A stretch of DNA of 64,000 nt from Georhizobium profundi. GTDB taxonomy: Bacteria > Pseudomonadota > Alphaproteobacteria > Rhizobiales > Rhizobiaceae. Shown here piece by piece: positions 1 to 8,746 of the stretch. The notes beneath the pieces were generated by a model. That model did no database searches, was not told the origin of the DNA, and saw nothing but the letters and a program-made list of their open reading frames with translations. The DNA is taken from assembly GCF_003952725.1 (NCBI RefSeq), contig NZ_CP032509.1, positions 1,636,001 through 1,700,000 of the forward strand, written 5' to 3'. Each line of letters begins with the position of its first letter. The first letter of the stretch is position 1. Both the position numbers and the translations under genes were made by a program.

Positions 1-170
1 CAACCGGACGCACAGAGGCCGCCGAAGAGGCTCTCTTTCGCTGCGGCAGCATCCACATGGAATGGCTGCGGGTCGAATGCTTTTCCGAAGGCGATGATCT
101 CTTCGGCGGTAAAGGTGTGCGTGCCGAAATCCTGACGCGCGCCGATCTCGTAATAATCAAGCGGGCTCAT
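1..170 (-). CDS. MaoC-like (R)-hydratase, 3' part cut by window edge
   Basis: The gene is read leftward from an ATG at 170 and runs off the left edge of the window. The visible N-terminus begins [20 protein letters not shown] and goes on to an FDPQPFH segment and a GGLCASGW segment, both typical of MaoC/hot-dog enoyl-CoA hydratases. The start overlaps the stop of the upstream MaoC gene in an ATGA, so the two are probably translated together. MaoC proteins usually hydrate enoyl-CoA thioesters, often as pairs. The substrate cannot be told, and the C-terminal half with the rest of the active site lies outside the window. Confidence 0.8.
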   Translation of the reverse strand, partial: MSPLDYYEIGARQDFGTHTFTAEEIIAFGKAFDPQPFHVDAAAAKESLFGGLCASG

Positions 171-646
171 GCCGTGGCTCCTGCCGTGGTGTGGTCACGA
201 CGGCGGATCATGGTCGGCTGCTTCGTCTCGCAGACGAGTTCGCCGCGCTGGTTATAGAGCTTGTTTTCGATCGTCACGATGCCGATCTGGGGTCGCGACG
301 CTGACGGGCGAGCCTCCAGCACGGTGCAGGTGCCGGTGAGCGTATCGCCGGCAAGCACGGGCTTCTTCCATTCCGCGTAATCAATGCCTGGGCCGCCTTC
401 GGAAGCCGTGCGGCGGATCATGGCATCGTACATCATGCGGTGCAGGATGGCGCATGTGTGCCAGCCGGACGCTGCCAGGCCGCCGAGAATGCTTGCCTTG
501 CCGGCTTCTTCGCTCAGATGCATCGGCTGCGGATCGAACTGGCGGGCAAACTCGACGATCTCTTCCGCCGAGACCGTGACCGGACCAAGCTCGAAAGAGC
601 GGCCGGGTTCCATGTCCTCGAAATGGATGAAGCTTTGATCGTACAT
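167..646 (-). CDS. MaoC family dehydratase
   Basis: This is a 159-residue single hot-dog protein. It carries the MaoC signature around [17 protein letters not shown] (about residues 34-50) and the following [18 protein letters not shown] helix. MaoC-like enzymes add or remove water on acyl-CoA thioesters; the Asp/His pair of the hydratase site is expected at FDPQPMH. It lies 18 bases downstream of ychF and overlaps the next MaoC gene by 4 bases, so the two probably form a heterodimer or a two-step pair. No clear ribosome-binding site precedes the ATG, which is consistent with coupling to ychF. The acyl chain acted on is unknown. Confidence 0.85.
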   Translation of the reverse strand: MYDQSFIHFEDMEPGRSFELGPVTVSAEEIVEFARQFDPQPMHLSEEAGKASILGGLAASGWHTCAILHRMMYDAMIRRTASEGGPGIDYAEWKKPVLAGDTLTGTCTVLEARPSASRPQIGIVTIENKLYNQRGELVCETKQPTMIRRRDHTTAGATA

Positions 647-664
647 GGCGGGTCTGGCGGTCGC

Positions 665-1768
665 TTACGTGTTGAAGCGGAACAGGAGAACGTCGCCGTC
701 CTGAACGACATATTCCTTGCCTTCGTCGCGCGCCCTGCCGGCTTCCTTGGCGGGCACTTCGCCGCCGAGCTCGACATAGTCGTCATAGGCGATCGTCTGT
801 GCGCGGATGAAGCCACGCTCGAAGTCCGAATGGATGACGCCGGCGGCCTGGGGGGCCTTGGAACCACGCTTCACGGTCCAGGCGCGCGTTTCCTTCGGGC
901 CGGCCGTGAAATAGGTGATGAGCTCGAGCAGGCGGTAGCCCGCGCGAATGAGGCGATCGAGGCCGGGCTCTTCGAGGCCCATGGCGTCGAGGAATTCGCG
1001 CGCTTCGGCTTCCGGCAGCTGGGCCACTTCCGACTCGATCGCGGCGGAGATGACCACTGCCTCGGCGCCCTGGGCGGCAGCCATCTCGGCGACAGCCTTC
1101 GTGTGCGCGTTGCCTTCCGCCGCATCGCCTTCGGCGACGTTGCAAACGTAGAGCACGGGCTTCGAGGTCAAAAGGTTGAGCGTGCGCAAGATCTTCAGGT
1201 CTTCCGCAGCCATGCCCTCGAGCAGCAGGCGCACGGGCTTGCCTTCCTGCAGAAGCTTCAGCGACGCTTCCATCATCGGCAGGAGCAGAGCGGCTTCCTT
1301 GTCCTTGCCGGTTGCGCGCTTGCGGGTCTGTTCGGTGCGGCGCTCGAGGCTCTCCAGATCGGCGAGCATCAGCTCCGTCTCGATTGTTTCGGCATCGGCG
1401 ACCGGATCGATCCGGCCTTCCACATGGGTGATGTCGTCATCCTCGAAGCAGCGCAGCACGTGGACAATGGCATCCACTTCGCGGATGTTGGCGAGGAACT
1501 GGTTGCCGAGGCCTTCGCCCTTCGAGGCGCCGCGCACGAGGCCAGCGATGTCGACGAAAGAGATCCGCGTCGGGATGATCTCCTTCGACTTCGCGATCGC
1601 CGCGATCTTGCGCATCCGCTCATCGGGCACTGCAACTTCGCCGGTGTTCGGCTCGATGGTGCAGAACGGATAGTTCGCTGCCTGGGCTGCCGCCGTCTTG
1701 GTCAGCGCGTTGAAAAGCGTCGACTTGCCGACATTGGGCAGTCCGACGATGCCGCATTTGAAACCCAT
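665..1768 (-). CDS. ychF: Redox-regulated ATPase YchF (Obg-family)
   Basis: The 367-residue protein has the full YchF architecture. The P-loop GLPNVGKST is at residues 9-17, followed by the ANYPFCTIEPN switch I region, a DIAGLVRGASKGEGLGNQFL switch II region and a C-terminal TGS domain ending in VVQDGDVLLFRFNT. YchF/Ola1 is a cytosolic ATPase that binds ribosomes and is linked to translation start fidelity and oxidative-stress response. Length and motifs match the family. The order pth then ychF on the same strand is a common bacterial neighbourhood, and the 82-base gap to pth allows co-transcription. Confidence 0.97.
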   Translation of the reverse strand: MGFKCGIVGLPNVGKSTLFNALTKTAAAQAANYPFCTIEPNTGEVAVPDERMRKIAAIAKSKEIIPTRISFVDIAGLVRGASKGEGLGNQFLANIREVDAIVHVLRCFEDDDITHVEGRIDPVADAETIETELMLADLESLERRTEQTRKRATGKDKEAALLLPMMEASLKLLQEGKPVRLLLEGMAAEDLKILRTLNLLTSKPVLYVCNVAEGDAAEGNAHTKAVAEMAAAQGAEAVVISAAIESEVAQLPEAEAREFLDAMGLEEPGLDRLIRAGYRLLELITYFTAGPKETRAWTVKRGSKAPQAAGVIHSDFERGFIRAQTIAYDDYVELGGEVPAKEAGRARDEGKEYVVQDGDVLLFRFNT

Positions 1769-1850
1769 GGATGGTGCGTCCGCTATTGCTTAAAAGATGA
1801 TTGGGTGGCGTATGCGGGAAGGGGTCGACGATCGTCAACCGCTTTCACCG

Positions 1851-2582
1851 TCACTCGCCGTTCTTGTTGCCGAAGAGCCGCTTCAGCATGTCTGCCATCG
1901 GGCCGGAAACCGGCTGATTTGTGCCCATGGGGCGGTTGGCCTGTCGGATGTGGCTTTTTGCCTTGCCAGCGCCTGAAGTCTTTGCGGAAGGCGCATCGCC
2001 GGTATTTTCCGAAGAGCTGCCGATCGCGGTGGCGATCTTGTTCATGAAGCCGGCATCGTCGCCTGAGACGAGAAGCCCCGCATGGGTGCCAATCGCATCG
2101 AGCAGCGGATCGCGCCAGACTGCATCCGCCTTCGCAAAATCGCCGAGCACATGGTTGTGCACGAGCTCCTTCGCGCCCGGATGGCCGATGCCGAGGCGCA
2201 CGCGGCGGTAGTCCTTGCCCACATGCGCATCGAGCGACTTGATGCCGTTGTGGCCGCCATGGCCGCCGCCGGTCTTGATCCTAACCTTGCCGGGCGCAAG
2301 GTCGAGCTCGTCATAGATCACGGTCAGCGCATCCGGGCCGAGCTTGTAAAAGCGCAAGGCCTCGCCAACGGATTCGCCCGACAGGTTCATGAAGGTCTGC
2401 GGCTTGACCAGCAGAACCCGCTCGCCGCCGATCTCGCCCTCCGCGATCTCGGCCTTGAACTTCTTCGACCAGCCGGAAAAGCCCTGAGCCCGCGCGATCG
2501 CGTCGACGGCCATGAAGCCGATATTGTGGCGGTTTGCCTGATAGCGCGAACCGGGATTTCCGAGCCCTGCAATCACCAGCAT
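1851..2582 (-). CDS. pth: Peptidyl-tRNA hydrolase
   Basis: This 243-residue enzyme releases peptides from peptidyl-tRNA that has dropped off ribosomes. The N-terminus has [19 protein letters not shown] with the catalytic His at residue 19, followed by [13 protein letters not shown] and the [11 protein letters not shown] loop, all diagnostic of Pth. Standard Pth is about 190 residues. The extra 45 or so C-terminal residues are low-complexity and basic ([17 protein letters not shown]), as in many rhizobial homologues. It follows rplY by 102 bases and precedes ychF, so the three probably share a transcript. Confidence 0.97.
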   Translation of the reverse strand: MLVIAGLGNPGSRYQANRHNIGFMAVDAIARAQGFSGWSKKFKAEIAEGEIGGERVLLVKPQTFMNLSGESVGEALRFYKLGPDALTVIYDELDLAPGKVRIKTGGGHGGHNGIKSLDAHVGKDYRRVRLGIGHPGAKELVHNHVLGDFAKADAVWRDPLLDAIGTHAGLLVSGDDAGFMNKIATAIGSSSENTGDAPSAKTSGAGKAKSHIRQANRPMGTNQPVSGPMADMLKRLFGNKNGE

Positions 2583-2684
2583 GCGCGTGATCCTTACCTT
2601 GCGGCTGTTTCAAGGTCGTATAAAGCGATCGGCCCGGAGCGCCAAGCGTCCGGGCCGACCCAAAGACAACAGGGACAAGAAGAA

Positions 2685-3359
2685 TTACTTCTCTTCGCCG
2701 CCTTCTTCTTCTGCTTCGTCGTTCTGCTCGATGGCTTCGACTTCATCGGCTTCCGGCGCTTCCTGGCCTTCAGCTTCTTCCTCGGCCGTCAGGACAGCCG
2801 GAGCAGCGATCGTTGCGATGGTGAAATCGCGATCGGTGATCGTCGGCTCGACGCCTTCCGGAAGGGTGATGTTGGAGATGTGGATGCCGTCGCCGATTTC
2901 GAGACCGGTGAGGTCTGCAACAAAAGCGTCCGGGATCTTGTTTGCCGGGCAGTGAACTTCGACCGTGTGGCGCACGACGTTGAGGACGCCGCCTTGCTTG
3001 ATGCCGGGCGAGGCTTCTTCGTTTTCGAAATGAACCGGGACTTCGACCGTGACGACCGTGTTCTTGCCGACGCGCAGAAAGTCGACATGCATGGTGAAGT
3101 CACGGACGGGATCCAGCTGGTAGTCCTTGGGGAGAACCTGGATCTTCTTGCCATCCACGTCGATCGTTGCAACCGTGGTCATGAAACCACCGCCACGGAT
3201 CTTCAGCGTCACTTCCTTGGAGGGAAGCGTGATGGCCATTGGGGGCTGCTTGTCACCGTAGATGACTGCAGGGACTTTGCCGTTGCGGCGGAGTTCACGG
3301 GCGGACCCCTTACCAACCCGTTCGCGCGCCTCGGCCTTGAGCTCGTATGTGTCGCTCAT
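2685..3359 (-). CDS. rplY: 50S ribosomal protein L25/general stress protein Ctc
   Basis: The 224-residue protein binds 5S rRNA in the large subunit. It has the L25 N-terminal domain ([28 protein letters not shown]), the Ctc-type beta domain and an acidic Glu/Ala-rich tail ([18 protein letters not shown]). The reading frame stays open 72 codons further upstream, but I chose the ATG at 3359 because it has a good AAAGGAAA ribosome-binding site and opens with the conserved [21 protein letters not shown] promoter-like pair lies 130-160 bases upstream, giving a leader of about 120 bases. L25 regulation through this leader is possible but not shown. Confidence 0.96.
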   Translation of the reverse strand: MSDTYELKAEARERVGKGSARELRRNGKVPAVIYGDKQPPMAITLPSKEVTLKIRGGGFMTTVATIDVDGKKIQVLPKDYQLDPVRDFTMHVDFLRVGKNTVVTVEVPVHFENEEASPGIKQGGVLNVVRHTVEVHCPANKIPDAFVADLTGLEIGDGIHISNITLPEGVEPTITDRDFTIATIAAPAVLTAEEEAEGQEAPEADEVEAIEQNDEAEEEGGEEK

Positions 3360-3488
3360 GGCATTTCCTTTCGAGGTATGATCTGGAGCGCCCCGCCTTT
3401 CCATTTCAGGAAAGTCGCGGAACGTGGAACCGCTCATGTCGAGAGATCCATCCGCGTTGCCTCCAAGGGTGTCTACGCGGACGGCGCG

Positions 3489-3517
3489 TCTATAACCGAC
3501 AGGTGGAAAAAGCGCAA
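3489..3517 (-). promoter_or_regulatory. Likely sigma70 promoter of rplY
   Basis: On the minus strand a -35 TTGCGC (3517-3512), a 17-base spacer and a -10 TATAGA (3494-3489) stand in good order. Transcription would begin near 3482, about 120 bases before the rplY ATG. The divergent chrA gene starts at 3662. The rest of the 302-base gap between rplY and chrA holds a short inverted repeat (AGCCTTG/CAAGGCT, about 3557-3579) but no gene I can support. Confidence 0.55.
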
Positions 3518-3661
3518 GCACGGGCGGCTTTCGCGGCCATACGTCAAATTTTGAAAAGCCTTGCCTTGTGATCAAGGCTGCGGCCGGTAGAACGACACGG
3601 AACTGTTACACGGGCGCGGCATGGGCGCCTGAGTAAAACGCATCTTATCAGGACCGCGACG

Positions 3662-5002
3662 ATGACAGTGCAGCGATCGACGATGACCAGCGACAATCTC
3701 GCTGCCGAACGGCCAACCGTCGAGATGGGCGAGCTCTTTCAAACCTTCGGCAAGATCGGGCTTCTCTCCTTTGGGGGGCCTGCGGGCCAGATCGCGCTCA
3801 TGCATCGCATTCTGGTCGATGAAAAACGCTGGTTGTCCGAGCCGCAGTTCCTTCATGCGCTGAATTTCTGCATGCTGCTGCCCGGCCCCGAGGCCATGCA
3901 GCTCGCGACCTATTCGGGATGGCTTCTGAAAGGTGTCCGCGGCGGACTTCTGGCTGGGCTTCTCTTCGTCTTGCCCGGCTTTTTCGTGCTGCTGGGGCTT
4001 TCGATCCTCTACATCACGCTGGGCGATGTCCCGATCGTCGATGGGTTGCTGTTCGGCCTGAAGGCAGCGGTTCTCGCAATCGTGCTGGAAGCAATGATCA
4101 AGGTCGCCAAGCGCGCGCTGCACGGACGCTTCGCCTATGCCATCGCGGTTGCCGCTTTCGTGGCGATAGCGTTTCTGCAGGTGCCGTTCCCGCTGATCAT
4201 CGCGACCGCAGGCCTTGTGGGTATCCTTCGTCATCGCCTCTCGGGTGCAGGTCCGGATAATGCAACGGATGTGGTGCTTCCGGAACCGCGCGTGCCGGTG
4301 TCGGCGACCCTGAAGACGCTCGCCATCTGGGGCGCAATCTGGCTCGGGCCGCTTGCTCTGCTGCTCGTTTTCTTCGGGCGAGCGCAGGTGTTTGCGGATC
4401 AGGCTCTGTTCTTTTCGCAAACCGCGATCGTCACATTCGGCGGGGCCTATGCGGTGCTTGCCTATGTGGCGCAGCAGGCGGTTGAGTTTTATGGCTGGCT
4501 GCGGCCGGACGAGATGCTGACGGGCCTGGGACTGGCTGAGACGACGCCGGGGCCGCTCATTCTCGTGCTCGTTTTCGTCGGCTTCCTGGGCGCATCGCGC
4601 ATGTCCGGTCTCGATCCGGTCACGGGCGGCATTCTCGGCGGCACGACAGCGCTCTTCTTCACGTTCATTCCCTGCTTCCTCTGGATCTTCGTCGGCGCGC
4701 CTTACATCGAGCGCCTGCGCGGCGTGAAATGGCTTTCGGCAGCACTTTCTGCCATCACGGCAGCCGTGGTGGGCGTTATCGCCAATCTTGCCGTCTGGTT
4801 CGGCCTGCAGGTTCTCTTTGGCGAAACGTCGAGTGTCGATTGGGGCCCGTTCTCGCTCCCTTCGTTCGATCCGGCGGCGCTGGATATTGCGGCTCTTGCC
4901 ATCGCGGTCGCCGCCGGCATTGCGCTCATCCGGTTTCACCTCAACATCTTTCTCGTTCTCGGAGCGGCTGCAGCCGCGGGCGTGGTTCTCACGCTCGGCT
5001 GA
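3662..5002 (+). CDS. chrA: Chromate transporter ChrA, two-domain form
   Basis: The 446-residue membrane protein has two homologous CHR halves. The first has FGKIGLLSFGGPAGQIALMH (about residues 30-49) and the PGPEAMQLATYSGWL loop. The second has TFGGAYAVLAYVAQQAV and the ETTPGPLILVLVFVGFLG loop. About ten hydrophobic segments are visible. ChrA proteins export chromate, probably by proton-coupled antiport, and compete with sulfate. No chrB regulator is adjacent. The gene lies opposite to rplY, with ilvD 114 bases downstream on the same strand. An AGGA motif precedes the chosen ATG. Whether it really gives chromate resistance is an inference from family. Confidence 0.93.
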   Translation: MTVQRSTMTSDNLAAERPTVEMGELFQTFGKIGLLSFGGPAGQIALMHRILVDEKRWLSEPQFLHALNFCMLLPGPEAMQLATYSGWLLKGVRGGLLAGLLFVLPGFFVLLGLSILYITLGDVPIVDGLLFGLKAAVLAIVLEAMIKVAKRALHGRFAYAIAVAAFVAIAFLQVPFPLIIATAGLVGILRHRLSGAGPDNATDVVLPEPRVPVSATLKTLAIWGAIWLGPLALLLVFFGRAQVFADQALFFSQTAIVTFGGAYAVLAYVAQQAVEFYGWLRPDEMLTGLGLAETTPGPLILVLVFVGFLGASRMSGLDPVTGGILGGTTALFFTFIPCFLWIFVGAPYIERLRGVKWLSAALSAITAAVVGVIANLAVWFGLQVLFGETSSVDWGPFSLPSFDPAALDIAALAIAVAAGIALIRFHLNIFLVLGAAAAAGVVLTLG

Positions 5003-5116
5003 AGATCCGGCAGCGGAAATTCCGCTCCATCGGTGGACAAAGCCGGATGCTTGACCGAAGGTGCGGCCCGAATTACGCAACGGCATTTCCTGACACTGAC
5101 ACGGATTGAAATAATC

Positions 5117-6952
5117 ATGCCCGCATATCGCTCCCGCACCACGACCCATGGCCGCAACATGGCCGGCGCGCGCGGCCTCTGGCGCGCCACCGGCATGAAG
5201 GACGGCGATTTTGGCAAGCCGATCATCGCGGTCGTGAACTCCTTCACCCAGTTCGTGCCGGGCCACGTGCACCTCAAGGATCTCGGCCAGCTCGTCGCGC
5301 GCGAAATCGAGGCCGCCGGCGGTGTCGCCAAGGAGTTCAACACGATCGCGGTCGATGACGGCATCGCCATGGGCCATGACGGCATGCTCTATTCGCTGCC
5401 GTCGCGCGAGATCATCGCCGACAGCGTGGAGTACATGGTCAACGCGCATTGCGCGGACGCCATGGTCTGCATCTCCAACTGCGACAAGATCACGCCGGGC
5501 ATGCTGAACGCTGCCATGCGCCTCAACATCCCTGCCGTCTTCGTGTCCGGCGGGCCAATGGAAGCCGGCAAGGTGGTGCTGAACGGTAAGGTGAAGGCGC
5601 TCGACCTCGTGGATGCGATGGTGGCTGCAGCCGACGACAGCGTGTCCGACGAAGACGTCAAGGCGATCGAACGCTCCGCCTGCCCGACCTGCGGCTCGTG
5701 CTCAGGCATGTTCACGGCCAATTCGATGAACTGCCTGACCGAAGCCCTCGGCCTCTCGCTGCCGGGCAACGGCTCCACGCTCGCCACGCATGCGGATCGC
5801 AAGCGGCTGTTCGTGGAGGCCGGTCACCTTATCGTCGATATCGCCAAGCGCTATTACGAGCAGGAGGACGAAAGCGTCCTGCCGCGCAATGTCGCGAACA
5901 AGCGGGCCTTTGAAAACGCCATGTCGCTCGATATCGCCATGGGCGGTTCGACCAACACCGTGCTGCATATCCTCGCCGCCGCCCACGAGGGCGGGATCGA
6001 TTTCACCATGGACGACATCGACCAGCTGTCGCGCAAGGTGCCGTGCCTGTCGAAGGTGGCGCCGGCGAAGTCGGATGTGCACATGGAAGACGTCCACCGG
6101 GCAGGCGGCATCATGTCCATCCTGGGCGAACTGGAAAAGGGTGGGCTCATCCATCGCGACAGTCCGACCGTGCATGCCGCGACGCTCGGCGATGCGATCG
6201 ACCATTGGGACATCGGCCGCACCTCGAGCGAGACGGTGCGGAAGTTCTTCAGCGCGGCACCCGGTGGCATTCCGACCCAGGTGGCCTTCAGCCAGGAGGC
6301 GCGTTGGGAAGAGCTCGACATCGACCGCGAAAACGGCGTCATCCGCTCCGTCGCCAATCCCTTCTCCAAGGATGGCGGCTTGGCCGTGCTCAAGGGCAAC
6401 ATCGCGCTCGACGGCTGCATCGTGAAGACGGCGGGCGTCGACGAGTCGATCCTGAAATTCACCGGGCCGGCAGTCGTCTTCGAAAGCCAGGATGCAGCGG
6501 TGAAGGGCATTCTCGGCAATGAGGTGAAGGCCGGTGACGTCGTCGTCATCCGCTACGAAGGCCCGAAAGGTGGGCCCGGCATGCAGGAAATGCTCTACCC
6601 GACGAGCTATTTGAAGTCGAAAGGCCTCGGCAAGGCCTGTGCGCTCGTCACCGATGGCCGCTTCTCGGGCGGCACGTCCGGTCTCTCCATCGGCCATGCA
6701 TCGCCGGAAGCGGCGCAGGGCGGGATGATCGGGCTGGTGCGGGACGGCGACATGATCGAGATCGATATCCCGAACCGGACGATCAATCTCGCCGTCTCCG
6801 AAGACGAGCTCGCTGCGCGTCGCACCGAACAGGACAAGCTCGGCTGGAAGCCGGCGGCACCGCGCAAGCGCAACGTCACAACCGCGCTCAAGGCCTACGC
6901 CGCCTTCGCATCGAGCGCCGATAAGGGCGCGGTGCGGATCTTGCCGGAGTAG
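5117..6952 (+). CDS. ilvD: Dihydroxy-acid dehydratase
   Basis: This 611-residue enzyme dehydrates 2,3-dihydroxy-isovalerate and its methyl homologue to the 2-oxo acids of valine and isoleucine synthesis. Iron-sulfur and Mg motifs are present: [29 protein letters not shown] and [15 protein letters not shown] chose the ATG at 5117 because the protein then begins [20 protein letters not shown], the usual IlvD start. The 28 extra codons upstream are not conserved-looking and overlap a possible promoter (TTGACC near 5050 and TACGCA 17 bases on). It is followed by a strong terminator shared with prs. Confidence 0.97.
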   Translation: MPAYRSRTTTHGRNMAGARGLWRATGMKDGDFGKPIIAVVNSFTQFVPGHVHLKDLGQLVAREIEAAGGVAKEFNTIAVDDGIAMGHDGMLYSLPSREIIADSVEYMVNAHCADAMVCISNCDKITPGMLNAAMRLNIPAVFVSGGPMEAGKVVLNGKVKALDLVDAMVAAADDSVSDEDVKAIERSACPTCGSCSGMFTANSMNCLTEALGLSLPGNGSTLATHADRKRLFVEAGHLIVDIAKRYYEQEDESVLPRNVANKRAFENAMSLDIAMGGSTNTVLHILAAAHEGGIDFTMDDIDQLSRKVPCLSKVAPAKSDVHMEDVHRAGGIMSILGELEKGGLIHRDSPTVHAATLGDAIDHWDIGRTSSETVRKFFSAAPGGIPTQVAFSQEARWEELDIDRENGVIRSVANPFSKDGGLAVLKGNIALDGCIVKTAGVDESILKFTGPAVVFESQDAAVKGILGNEVKAGDVVVIRYEGPKGGPGMQEMLYPTSYLKSKGLGKACALVTDGRFSGGTSGLSIGHASPEAAQGGMIGLVRDGDMIEIDIPNRTINLAVSEDELAARRTEQDKLGWKPAAPRKRNVTTALKAYAAFASSADKGAVRILPE

Positions 6953-6975
6953 GAGCTCTCCACGGTCCAATCGTG

Positions 6976-7007
6976 AAAAAGGCCGGGCGCATCGCCCGGC
7001 CTTTTTT
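6976..7007. terminator. Bidirectional rho-independent terminator (ilvD / prs)
   Basis: A perfect GC-rich hairpin (GGCCGGGCG / CGCCCGGCC around a CAT loop) is flanked by an A-run on the left and a T-run on the right. It can therefore stop both ilvD (plus) and prs (minus), whose 3' ends face each other here. Confidence 0.9.
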
Positions 7008-7030
7008 CGTTAAAGCGATCGGAATGTTGA

Positions 7031-7963
7031 TCAGTCGAAGAGGCTGGAGACCGACTCTTCCGCTGCGGTGCGGTTGATGGCTTCGCCGATCAGGTTCGCC
7101 GTCGTGATGACGCGGATGTTGTGGGCCGCCTGGACCGCTGGCGACGGCTGGATGCTGTCGGTGATGACCAGCTCTTTCAGCTTGGAGGAGGTGACGCGGG
7201 CGACCGCGCCGCCGGACAGCACGCCGTGGGTGATGTAGGCGGTGACGCTCGTCGCGCCCTGGTTCAACAGCGCTTCGGCCGCGTTGCAGAGCGTGCCGCC
7301 GGAATCGACGATGTCGTCGATCAGCAGGCAGTCGCGGCCGACGATGTCGCCGATCACGTTCATCACTTCGGACTCACCGGGCCGGTCGCGGCGCTTGTCC
7401 ACGATGGCGAGTTGCGCGTCGAGGCGCTTTGCCAGCGAGCGGGCACGCACCACGCCGCCGACGTCGGGCGACACGACGGTGATGTTCGAGAGATCGTAGT
7501 GTTCCTTCACGTCGCGCGAGAGGATCGGCACGGCGTAGAGGTTGTCGGTCGGGATATCGAAGAAGCCCTGGATCTGGCCAGCGTGGAGATCGAGCGTCAG
7601 AACGCGATCGGCGCCGGCATGGGTAATCAGATTGGCCACAAGCTTTGCCGAGATCGGCGTGCGCGGACCGGGTTTGCGATCCTGGCGGGCATAGCCGAAA
7701 TAGGGGAGCACCGCGGTGATGCGGCGGGCCGACGACCGGCGGAACGCGTCGATCATGATCAACAGTTCCATGAGGTGGTCGTTGGCGGGGTAGGAGGTCG
7801 ACTGGACGACGAAGACGTCTTCGCCGCGCACGTTCTCCTGGATCTCGACGAAGATTTCCTGGTCCGCGAAGCGGCGGACGCTGGCCTTGCCGAGTTGTAG
7901 ATTGAGATAGGTGCAGATGGAGTCGGCAAGCATCCTGTTGGAATTGCCCGCGAAGATTTTCAT
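7031..7963 (-). CDS. prs: Ribose-phosphate diphosphokinase (PRPP synthetase)
   Basis: The 310-residue protein makes phosphoribosyl diphosphate from ribose 5-phosphate and ATP, feeding purine, pyrimidine, histidine, tryptophan and NAD synthesis. It has the class I features: [13 protein letters not shown] at the N-terminus, the [13 protein letters not shown] loop, [19 protein letters not shown], and the PRPP-binding [15 protein letters not shown]. Length and order fit the family. It lies 89 bases downstream of a lipoprotein gene on the same strand and ends at the shared terminator at 6976-7007. Confidence 0.97.
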   Translation of the reverse strand: MKIFAGNSNRMLADSICTYLNLQLGKASVRRFADQEIFVEIQENVRGEDVFVVQSTSYPANDHLMELLIMIDAFRRSSARRITAVLPYFGYARQDRKPGPRTPISAKLVANLITHAGADRVLTLDLHAGQIQGFFDIPTDNLYAVPILSRDVKEHYDLSNITVVSPDVGGVVRARSLAKRLDAQLAIVDKRRDRPGESEVMNVIGDIVGRDCLLIDDIVDSGGTLCNAAEALLNQGATSVTAYITHGVLSGGAVARVTSSKLKELVITDSIQPSPAVQAAHNIRVITTANLIGEAINRTAAEESVSSLFD

Positions 7964-8052
7964 GATTGTCCGCCCGTGCTGCGCGCCGTTGCCGGCCTTT
8001 TAGCCAGTCTCGTCTCGATTGCAAGCCGCGGCGGCAGATTGTTCGCCAAGGA

Positions 8053-8655
8053 TCAGCCCTGCCGCTGGCTTTCCCACAGTGTGAAGGCTTGAAGGCTCTG
8101 CTCAGCCACGCTCTCCATGGCTGCGCTCGGGATGTCATCCCAGGACGTCGCGCCTGCCTGGCTCGGCTTTTCGGCTTCGATCGTGCCGCGAATGCGGTGG
8201 AGACGGTTGCCGCTGCCGTCGAGCACGTCCCAGACGTAATAGACCGTGTTGGTGGTCTCGCCGCGCTCGGCCGACAAATAGCCTTTCAGCACGTAGGCGC
8301 TGGTTTCGTCCTGGAAAGGCAGGACAGTCAGGCCCAGCCGTCCCGCTTCGGTGCGCAAGCGGCGTGACATCGGTGTCACGGCTTCCAGCGGAGCACCGAT
8401 GATCGGCATGAAGCGGATTGTCGGCGTGGCGGACTGGTCTGAGGTCGGTGGGACAAGGGCGAGCTCGGCACCATCGCCTTCGCCAGCCGGTGTCGCGTAG
8501 GTCGCAGCGTCGATTTCGATCGGGCTGGTCGGATTGCTGCTTTGACCGGCTGTCTCGATGGCGGCAACAGGGCCATCGGTCGATGTGCAGGCGGCCAGCC
8601 CGGCAAAGAGGCCGAGCGCCAAGATGATCCGGATCGGTCCGGGAGCACGCCTCAT
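8053..8655 (-). CDS. Predicted outer-membrane lipoprotein of unknown function
   Basis: This is a 200-residue protein with a lipoprotein signal: basic MRRAPGPIR, hydrophobic IILALGLFAGL and lipobox LAAC (Cys at residue 23). The mature part begins with a Ser/Thr/Pro-rich spacer. It then has a compact domain with SAYVLKGYLSAERGETTNTVYYVWDVLDGSGNRLHRIRGTIE, which resembles a small beta-rich envelope domain. I do not recognise a catalytic motif. Its position between the M24 gene and prs suggests a conserved rhizobial arrangement. Lgt, which would lipidate it, is encoded 3.5 kb upstream in the same direction. Confidence 0.8.
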   Translation of the reverse strand: MRRAPGPIRIILALGLFAGLAACTSTDGPVAAIETAGQSSNPTSPIEIDAATYATPAGEGDGAELALVPPTSDQSATPTIRFMPIIGAPLEAVTPMSRRLRTEAGRLGLTVLPFQDETSAYVLKGYLSAERGETTNTVYYVWDVLDGSGNRLHRIRGTIEAEKPSQAGATSWDDIPSAAMESVAEQSLQAFTLWESQRQG

Positions 8656-8746
8656 GCCGTTATCCCTGTCGTCTCAACGTCCCGTTTGCAGCTGGGCACA
8701 CAAGTGCAGCCCCGGGCCAACTTATGGTTCGGGGCGTTCGGCCAAG

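Noticed and set aside
440..2047. Long plus-strand open frame opposite MaoC, ychF and pth
   Set aside because: It is a high-GC shadow with no motifs; the minus-strand genes have strong family signatures.
3572..5449. Long minus-strand open frame antisense to chrA and ilvD
   Set aside because: It is Arg/His/Gln-rich shadow sequence caused by high GC; chrA and ilvD motifs on the plus strand are clear.
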